A stretch of 9,763 bases of DNA, taken from an uncultured Thermoplasmata archaeon. Its GTDB lineage: Archaea > Thermoplasmatota > Thermoplasmata > Methanomassiliicoccales > Methanomethylophilaceae. The stretch lies in NCBI GenBank assembly GCA_946545675.1, contig CAMNNR010000035.1, positions 1 to 9,763 of the forward strand. Reading direction: 5' to 3'. The position numbers and the translations under genes were made by a program. Positions 6,601 to 9,763 of the stretch are shown one piece after another; within the stretch, counting starts at the first letter, position 1; each line of letters opens with the position of its first letter. The notes under the pieces are model-generated. The model saw only the letters and a program-made list of their open reading frames with translations, made no database searches and was not told the DNA's origin.

Positions 6601-6611
6601 CCGTTTACGGG
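6585..6611 (+). promoter_or_regulatory. Promoter-like element and stem-loop before the flavoprotein gene
   Basis: GGTTATAGG (6585-6593) is a weak TATA-like box inside the end of the upstream gene. CCCGTAA (6594-6600), loop CCGT, and TTACGGG (6605-6611) form a perfect 7-bp stem that includes the upstream TAA stop and ends 4 nt before the ATG at 6616. It could act as an operator or as an mRNA structure controlling translation of the flavoprotein. Confidence 0.4.
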
Positions 6612-6615
6612 TGTT

Positions 6616-7173
6616 ATGAGGAAGAACTTCGGGGCAAAACCCCTCGCATATCCTATGCCTGTTTTCATCATCGCGACCTATGACGCCGACGGCGTCCCCA
6701 ACGCCATGAACGCGGCCTGGGGAGGTATCTGCGGTGACATCAGGGTCTGCATCTGCGTAGACAGGAGCCACAAGACCACCGCCAACGTCCTCGCACGCAA
6801 GGCATTCACTGTCAGCATGGGAACCGAGGACCAGGAGGTCGCATGCGATTATGTCGGAATAGTCTCGGGAAACAGCGTTCCCGACAAGTTCGCCAAGGCG
6901 GGATTCCACGTCGAGAAGAGCGAGAACGTCGACGCTCCCTTGATCAAGGAACTCCCCGTGGCACTCGAGTGCAAGCTCATCAGCTACGACAACGACACCG
7001 AGATGATGGTCGGGGAGATCGTCAACGCCTGTGCAGACGAATCGGTACTCACCGACGGCAAGATCGACATCGCCAAACTGAAACCCATCATCTACGACAC
7101 CTCGGGACACAACTACTGTGCCATCTCCAAGAATGTCGGCAAGGCATTCTCCGACGGAAAGAAACTGATGTGA
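6616..7173 (+). CDS. Flavin reductase-like / flavoredoxin-type FMN-binding protein
   Basis: A 185-residue cytoplasmic protein with a split-barrel FMN-binding fold. The N-terminal MPVFIIATYDADGVPNAMNA (14-33) followed by AWGG gives the first barrel strands and the conserved turn that faces flavin. VCICVDRSHKTTANVLARKA (44-63) followed by FTVSM supplies the phosphate-contacting Ser/Thr region. The C-terminal YDTSGHNYCAISKNVGKAFS (160-179) is the usual closing segment of flavoredoxin-like proteins. Length is typical. These proteins carry electrons between flavin and redox partners; in methanogens the partner is usually unknown. It starts 15 nt after the upstream stop, so co-transcription with the Trp/Cys-rich protein is likely, though an extra promoter may exist. 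A 35-nt hairpin follows. Confidence 0.88.
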   Translation: MRKNFGAKPLAYPMPVFIIATYDADGVPNAMNAAWGGICGDIRVCICVDRSHKTTANVLARKAFTVSMGTEDQEVACDYVGIVSGNSVPDKFAKAGFHVEKSENVDAPLIKELPVALECKLISYDNDTEMMVGEIVNACADESVLTDGKIDIAKLKPIIYDTSGHNYCAISKNVGKAFSDGKKLM

Positions 7174-7176
7174 TCG

Positions 7177-7211
7177 GATAAGGGGGCGGGGACTCCTCCC
7201 CTAACCTTATC
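7177..7211 (+). terminator. Long stem-loop after the flavoprotein gene
   Basis: GATAAGG (7177-7183) pairs with CCTTATC (7205-7211). After an internal loop (GGGC/TAA), GGGGA (7188-7192) pairs with TCCCC (7197-7201) around a CTCC loop, giving 12 base pairs. It starts 4 nt after the stop and is followed by T-rich sequence (7216-7232). It probably marks the transcript end; CCTTATCTA may also act as the TATA element of the next gene. Confidence 0.55.
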
Positions 7212-7235
7212 TACGATGTGTTTATTGCTTGTATC

Positions 7236-7721
7236 ATGGTAAAACAGTGTCCCCGCTGCTGGGAGAAGATCTCTCCCGAGGATGAAGTCTGCCCCCATTG
7301 CGGTTACGACTTCGCCGCACGCAGGAAAGCCGCCCAAGAGGCGGAAGCCAAGCCCGAATCCGAGGCAAGGAAGTCCAAGAGGAATCTCTTCCCGACCCCC
7401 GGAAAGAAGGACAAGGGTGAGGGGGACATCGGACTTCTGACTAAAGTGGTCTCCGTACTCGTCATCGCTTGGGCTGTGCTAGCACTCGCCGGCGGTGTCT
7501 ACAACCTCGCATACGCTTATTACCTCCAGGGAGTGGGTTTCCTCGCTTCGGGAGTGCTATCGGTCATCGCGTTCATGTTCATCTACCGCAGGGAGAACCG
7601 TATGCTCGCCTCCATCCTTGTGCTCCTCAGCGGAGCTGCGAGCCTGAACATCGCGCTTCTCATCATCTCCCTTGCAGTGTCATATCTCGTGATCTGCTGC
7701 AAGCCGGACTTCAAGAGCTGA
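7236..7721 (+). CDS. Zinc-ribbon membrane protein of unknown function
   Basis: A 161-residue protein with an N-terminal zinc ribbon (Cys5, Cys8, Cys19, Cys22 in CPRC and CPHCGYDF), a charged Ala/Glu/Lys linker (about 27-64), and a hydrophobic C-terminal half with three or four membrane helices (about 70-95, 98-117, 122-136, 137-154). Zinc-ribbon-plus-membrane proteins like this are common and uncharacterised in archaea; the ribbon would sit in the cytoplasm. The ATG at 7236 starts right at the ribbon, so it is chosen over an in-frame GTG at 7218. TGTGTTTATTG (7217-7227) or CCTTATCTA (7205-7213) may be its TATA box. Its stop lies 1 bp from the stop of the convergent small gene. Confidence 0.82.
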   Translation: MVKQCPRCWEKISPEDEVCPHCGYDFAARRKAAQEAEAKPESEARKSKRNLFPTPGKKDKGEGDIGLLTKVVSVLVIAWAVLALAGGVYNLAYAYYLQGVGFLASGVLSVIAFMFIYRRENRMLASILVLLSGAASLNIALLIISLAVSYLVICCKPDFKS

Positions 7722-7722
7722 G

Positions 7723-7836
7723 TCACAATCCCAGGTTGAGGACCAGGAGAATCACCGCATCCACCGCGATCAGTATCAGTGCGGGCAGTATCCTCGAACC
7801 CTTCTCTGCTGCCGGACATCCCGAATAGTCGTCCAT
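7723..7836 (-). CDS. 37-residue single-pass membrane protein
   Basis: On the minus strand a very short gene reads MDDYSGCPAAEKGSRILPAL, then a hydrophobic run ILIAVDAVILLVLNLGL and TGA. Only one membrane helix (about 16-37) is present, and the charged N-terminus suggests it lies in the cytoplasm. The evidence that it is real is the ribosome binding site: GAGGTGAT (7848-7841), a perfect match to the 16S anti-Shine-Dalgarno, sits 4 nt before the ATG at 7836 and begins inside the stop codon region of the upstream small membrane gene. That argues for translational coupling in a two-gene operon. An in-frame ATG at 7842 lies within the ribosome binding site and is less likely. No family is recognised; a subunit or regulator of a larger membrane complex is possible. 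Confidence 0.68.
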   Translation of the reverse strand: MDDYSGCPAAEKGSRILPALILIAVDAVILLVLNLGL

Positions 7837-7846
7837 CCGCATCACC

Positions 7847-8113
7847 TCAGTATTTCACGGCTTTTACGCCGGTGTCCTTCTGTTGCAGACCCGAGCCTTC
7901 GAAATCAGGGGTTCTCGAATGGTTGGTTTCAGGGTAGATCTCTGTCATGTCGCCGGACTCGTCCGGGGCGGCGATGACCTTGCTGCCGTCGAATGCCTCC
8001 TGTGAAACGGTGGCACTCGAATACAGTAGCGCGAATATCGCGAAGACACATAAAATCAGACATAGGTAGTCGTAGAACAGTGCCTTCCTGTATTTGTTCA
8101 TCTTTAGCATCAT
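7847..8113 (-). CDS. Small membrane-anchored protein, unknown function
   Basis: An 88-residue protein with a basic N-terminus (MNKYRKALFYDY), one hydrophobic helix (about 14-33, LCLILCVFAIFALLYSS) and a polar, acidic, probably extracytoplasmic tail of about 55 residues (ending DTGVKAVKY). This is the layout of an anchored extracellular domain or an uncleaved signal anchor. Start is uncertain: tandem ATGs at 8113 and 8110 follow a weak GGTG, while ATG at 8101 lies in a repeated element. It is followed, with RBS overlapping its stop, by the 37-residue membrane protein. N-terminal helix plus short tail recalls CbiN-type transporter subunits, but the CbiN sequence marks and second helix are absent, so no name is given. 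Confidence 0.66.
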   Translation of the reverse strand: MMLKMNKYRKALFYDYLCLILCVFAIFALLYSSATVSQEAFDGSKVIAAPDESGDMTEIYPETNHSRTPDFEGSGLQQKDTGVKAVKY

Positions 8114-8206
8114 CGCACCAGATTCTATGGAATTTGTTCATTTTCGATTTGAATCGAACGCTTTTCGTAGCGTTATTGAACAAATTCGTAAAAAGGCTTA
8201 TAAAGC
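8090..8206 (-). promoter_or_regulatory. Promoter and nested inverted-repeat leader of the small membrane operon
   Basis: On the minus strand GCTTTATAAGC (8206-8196) is a strong TATA box, predicting a transcription start near 8174. The region below it is built from palindromes: GAATTTGTTCA (8130-8140) and TGAACAAATTC (8177-8187) are perfect 11-bp inverted copies. They enclose TTCGATT-TG-AATCGAA (8143-8158) and AACGCT-TTTCGT-AGCGTT (8157-8174). ATTTGTTCAT occurs again at 8092-8101, covering the internal ATG, exactly 40 bp from the copy at 8132-8141. The signal may be a cluster of protein-binding sites or a folded mRNA leader. Confidence 0.5.
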
Positions 8207-8260
8207 TATTTGATGGGAGAACGACAAAATCGAAAGCATGACCTAGACGGTTCAAAACCA

Positions 8261-8278
8261 GTGTATAAGGGGATACAC
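8261..8278 (-). terminator. Short stem-loop after the zinc-ribbon/HTH gene
   Basis: GTGTAT, a six-base loop and ATACAC form a perfect 6-bp stem 17 nt beyond the stop of the zinc-ribbon/HTH gene (minus strand), followed on that strand by TGGTTTTG. It is a weak terminator candidate. The same bases read forwards include a TATA-like GTGTATAAGG, so a plus-strand promoter element is an alternative. Confidence 0.3.
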
Positions 8279-8295
8279 ACTAGGTGTAAATGGTT

Positions 8296-8712
8296 TCAGA
8301 GACGCGGTTGAGCGTCAGGGTAGGTGTCGGAGATGACGTCATAGACCTCGCTGAACGTGAGTTCGAGGTCCCTGGCGATCTTCACGCATCCGCTTCCTGC
8401 ATCATATCTGAGCAGTATCGGAATCTTTACTTCCCTAGGCAGTGAACTGTGCTGAACAGGCTGTGGTTCGGAATTGGTCTGTCTCCACTTCTTGGTCTGA
8501 CAGCTCGGACACCTGTCGGGCGACGGGCTGGCAGATACCCATTGGTATCCGCATTTGGAGCAAGTATGCTTATAGCTCTTGTTCCAGAGTTTGCTTTTAC
8601 AGCGGGGGCACCGCTGAGGCAAACCCGATTTCTTCTTGGACGTCCATGAGGCCTCGCATATTGAGCATGAGTATACAGGCCTGGAGGTCCTTTCGATGGT
8701 GTTTTCCTCCAT
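8296..8712 (-). CDS. Tandem zinc-ribbon protein with C-terminal helix-turn-helix
   Basis: A 138-residue protein with two consecutive, similar zinc ribbons: Cys16/Cys19 with Cys35/Cys38 (YSCSICEASW, then QRCPRCKSKLW) and Cys51/Cys54 with Cys68/Cys71 (HTCSKCGYQW, then DRCPSCQTKKW). Each ends in a Cys-Pro-x-Cys followed by a Trp, so they are internal repeats. A Ser/Pro/Gln linker (79-92) leads to KIPILLRYDAGSGCVKIARD followed by LELTFSEVYDVI (96-127), which looks like a helix-turn-helix of the resolvase/recombinase-like type found in small regulators. A DNA-binding or transcription-associated role is inferred. The start at 8712 is supported by GGGAGGTGA (8725-8717) 4 nt upstream. It is monocistronic, with a TATA box at about 8783-8790. 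Confidence 0.8.
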   Translation of the reverse strand: MEENTIERTSRPVYSCSICEASWTSKKKSGLPQRCPRCKSKLWNKSYKHTCSKCGYQWVSASPSPDRCPSCQTKKWRQTNSEPQPVQHSSLPREVKIPILLRYDAGSGCVKIARDLELTFSEVYDVISDTYPDAQPRL

Positions 8713-8716
8713 GACT

Positions 8717-8792
8717 TCACCTCCCGATGCCCGGGGTTGCAGACGGACGTCGGAGTTGTCAATTGTTAAGTAGTTTTTCGGTATTTAAACCG
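8717..8792 (-). promoter_or_regulatory. Promoter and strong RBS of the zinc-ribbon/HTH gene
   Basis: On the minus strand GGTTTAAATACC lies in a small palindrome, CGGT-TTAAAT-ACCG (8792-8779), and is a good BRE/TATA candidate, with transcription starting near 8760. The leader of about 48 nt ends in the ribosome binding site GGGAGGTGA (8725-8717). This is one of few genes here with a real leader. Confidence 0.5.
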
Positions 8793-8802
8793 ATGTATCT
8801 TT

Positions 8803-8887
8803 ATATCCATCATTATTAAAATATTTTGTTTCAAACAAAACAAAAATTGAAAAAGCCAGAGATAAACACTGGCTGTTTGATGGATAT
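8803..8887. repeat. 85-bp AT-rich segment of nested inverted repeats
   Basis: Perfect 10-bp inverted ends, ATATCCATCA (8803-8812) and TGATGGATAT (8878-8887), enclose a 17-bp palindrome TTTTGTTT-C-AAACAAAA (8824-8840) and a 6-bp stem AGCCAG...CTGGCT (8854-8859 / 8869-8874). The segment lies between the start of the zinc-ribbon/HTH gene and the end of the FNT gene. No target-site duplication is visible at its edges, so it is not a clear miniature transposon. It may combine an upstream operator with the transcription terminator of the FNT gene. Confidence 0.5.
8840..8874 (-). terminator. Intrinsic-type terminator of the FNT transcript
   Basis: Read on the minus strand, AGCCAG-TGTTTATCT-CTGGCT is followed directly by TTTTTC and AATTTTTGTTTTG. 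A GC-containing stem and a long T-rich tract is the classical terminator layout, and archaeal polymerase also stops at T-rich runs. It lies about 70 bp past the FNT stop. Confidence 0.55.
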
Positions 8888-8915
8888 TACATTCAATGTC
8901 ATTTTGTAAGGAATT

Positions 8916-8935
8916 TGCCGGCCATGAGGCCGGCA
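8916..8935 (-). terminator. Perfect GC-rich hairpin directly after the FNT gene
   Basis: TGCCGGCC, a four-base loop and GGCCGGCA form a perfect 8-bp GC-rich stem 8 nt past the FNT stop codon. The following bases on the minus strand (AATTCCTTAC) are only moderately T-rich, so it may pause polymerase or protect the mRNA end, with the T-tract terminator further on completing release. Confidence 0.55.
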
Positions 8936-8943
8936 TGGGAAAA

Positions 8944-9594
8944 TCACTCGGTTTTGGGGGCCGGCGGGACCTCGTACATGTACTTCCTGCAGGCGGGGAT
9001 GATGACCCCTCCGACTGCATTCCCGAGGATGACCACGAGGATGAAGATCAGGGAATCCATGGTGAAGATGGAGGCGCAGCAGAAGTAGAACATGTCCGCG
9101 ATGCTGTGCTCGAAGCCCGCGAGGATGAAGACAGGTACGCAGATGAATGCGCCGAGGTAGTTTTTCTGAGTCTTGTACACGTCGGCGGCGATGAACATGA
9201 GCACACCGCAGAACACTCCCTTGCAGAAGACCCTGAACCAGTCGGGATCGATGAGTTTGTTGTCAGCCACTTTTGCTACTTCGGTTAAATTGAAGCAGGT
9301 CTCGGGCATCATGTAACCGACGATGAAGCATCCGACGAAGTTACCGAGGATGATGACCACGAGGTCGAGGAGGAAGGACGGTTTGTTGTCCACGAGGTAT
9401 CCGACCTTTCCGGTGTAGAGGTCGAAACCGAAGGTGAAGACGGAGAAGAGACCGATGCTGAAGAGGATGGCCCCGACCCATTTGTATTCGGGATAGGATG
9501 AGACGACACCGAGAAGCACGCAGCCACCGATGGCGATCGACATTCCTGCTAGGATTGCTCTGATGAAACATTTGATGAAATGGTCGCCCTTCAT
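8944..9594 (-). CDS. Formate/nitrite transporter (FNT) family channel
   Basis: A 216-residue membrane channel with six predicted helices, short for the FNT family (usually about 250-290). FNT pentamers pass small monovalent anions such as formate, nitrite or hydrosulfide. Family marks: the first re-entrant loop region FGFDLYTGKVGYL (55-67), equivalent to the ELFTG-type element; GNFVGCFIVGYM (84-95); and the signature AGFEHSIADMFYF (159-171) with the central pore His163. The Asn that usually follows (HSxAN) is Asp167 here, as in a group of FNT proteins common in gut bacteria. GNAVGGVII (191-199) closes the last helix. The protein lacks a long C-terminal tail. It has its own promoter and two downstream hairpins, so it is probably monocistronic. 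No formate dehydrogenase or sulfite/nitrite reductase gene is in the window, so the anion cannot be assigned. Confidence 0.9.
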   Translation of the reverse strand: MKGDHFIKCFIRAILAGMSIAIGGCVLLGVVSSYPEYKWVGAILFSIGLFSVFTFGFDLYTGKVGYLVDNKPSFLLDLVVIILGNFVGCFIVGYMMPETCFNLTEVAKVADNKLIDPDWFRVFCKGVFCGVLMFIAADVYKTQKNYLGAFICVPVFILAGFEHSIADMFYFCCASIFTMDSLIFILVVILGNAVGGVIIPACRKYMYEVPPAPKTE

Positions 9595-9617
9595 TAGACT
9601 CAGAAAAAGTATAGGGG

Positions 9618-9659
9618 TTTGTTATTAAGTGGTTTCCTTGTTAGGAGTAACCTAACAAG
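9618..9659 (-). promoter_or_regulatory. FNT promoter with upstream 23-bp inverted repeat
   Basis: On the minus strand ACTTAATAAC (9630-9621) is a TATA-like box about 30 bp before the ATG at 9594. Just upstream of it lies a perfect inverted repeat, CTTGTTAGG (9637-9645), centre AGTAA, CCTAACAAG (9651-9659), placed where an archaeal activator or repressor would touch the BRE/TATA. It could alternatively be the 3'-end hairpin of the gene that stops at 9675. Confidence 0.5.
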
Positions 9660-9674
9660 TTAATGCCGCGGGAC

Positions 9675-9763
9675 TCAGATTTTCTCGAGTCTCTGGAGCA
9701 TCTTGACCGCGGTGTCGACGACGTCGCGGCCCTTCTCGATCCTGTCCATGGCCTGGAGCTCGG
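9675..9763 (-). CDS. C-terminal end of an unidentified gene
   Basis: The minus strand is open from the window edge to TGA at 9677-9675, giving 28 residues: ELQAMDRIEKGRDV, then VDTAVKMLQRLEKI. It is amphipathic and helical with alternating charge, and has third-position GC typical of the neighbouring genes, so it is probably the real tail of a protein encoded beyond the window. Too little remains to name a family. The stop is 81 bp before the FNT start, with an inverted repeat in between. Confidence 0.6.
   Translation of the reverse strand, partial: ELQAMDRIEKGRDVVDTAVKMLQRLEKI

Noticed and set aside
6406..7110. 234-residue minus-strand frame over the flavoprotein gene
   Set aside because: Antisense shadow; the plus-strand frame is a recognisable FMN split-barrel protein of normal length.
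7847..8113. Reading the 88-residue membrane protein as a CbiN-type cobalt transporter subunit
   Set aside because: It lacks the second membrane helix and the conserved PW/PPSGE-like region of CbiN, and no CbiM, CbiQ or CbiO is adjacent.
7993..8241. 82-residue plus-strand frame over the small membrane gene and its leader
   Set aside because: Runs through palindromic non-coding DNA, has no ribosome binding site, and lies opposite the better-supported minus-strand gene.
8190..8285. Possible tRNA (a GGTTCAAAACC stretch resembles a T-arm)
   Set aside because: No matching acceptor stem, D-arm or anticodon stem could be laid out around it.
8803..8887. Miniature transposon (MITE) with 10-bp terminal inverted repeats
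   Set aside because: No direct target-site repeat flanks the ends, and part of the symmetry is explained by a terminator; kept only as an unexplained repeat.
8896..9288. 130-residue plus-strand frame opposite the FNT gene
   Set aside because: Highly acidic (Glu/Asp/His) antisense shadow; the FNT signature on the minus strand is unambiguous.
1..9763. In-frame TAG codons read as pyrrolysine
   Set aside because: All recognised genes here end at TAA or TGA and have normal family lengths, so no read-through needs to be invoked.

Overview
The window looks like chromosomal DNA of a methanogenic archaeon. The best anchor is a full-length methanogenesis marker protein 8 gene (5245-6078). Archaeal TATA-like boxes lie about 25-35 nt before many start codons, so most transcripts would be leaderless or short-leadered. 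Two genes carry strong GGAGGTGA-type ribosome binding sites. A Methanomassiliicoccales / Methanomethylophilaceae host (Thermoplasmatota, gut or anaerobic-digester methylotrophic methanogens) is my inference from the overall protein style and moderate GC; nothing here proves it.

Left part (1-3543, + strand): two paralogous 12-helix MATE exporters, the first cut by the window edge. Between them lies an 867-bp stretch of decayed sequence. It holds a 5' fragment of a CbiX-like cobaltochelatase (+) facing a twice-frameshifted, 3'-truncated DUF4198-type gene (-). Both fragments end within about 20 bp of each other, as if one deletion removed the 3' ends of two convergent cobalt/nickel-related genes.

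Middle part (3544-7721, + strand): a class I aminotransferase, a small ribbon-helix-helix regulator with a 25-bp palindrome at its own promoter, methanogenesis marker 8, a Trp/Cys-rich protein of unknown function, a flavin-reductase-like FMN protein, and a zinc-ribbon membrane protein. Most of these have their own TATA box, often combined with an inverted repeat, so they look like separate short transcription units rather than one operon.

Right part (7723-9763, - strand): a two-gene unit of very small membrane proteins with a strongly palindromic promoter/leader, a tandem zinc-ribbon plus helix-turn-helix protein, a short formate/nitrite-transporter-family channel, and the C-terminal end of an unidentified gene. 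The + and - gene blocks converge with only 1 bp between their stop codons at 7721/7723.

I saw no rRNA, convincing tRNA, CRISPR array or transposase. No complete new multi-gene system is obvious. The points most worth a second look are the lost cobalt-type locus, the unannotated 37-residue membrane protein with its partner, the repeat-rich leader before them, the palindromic operator of the ribbon-helix-helix gene, and the odd FNT channel.
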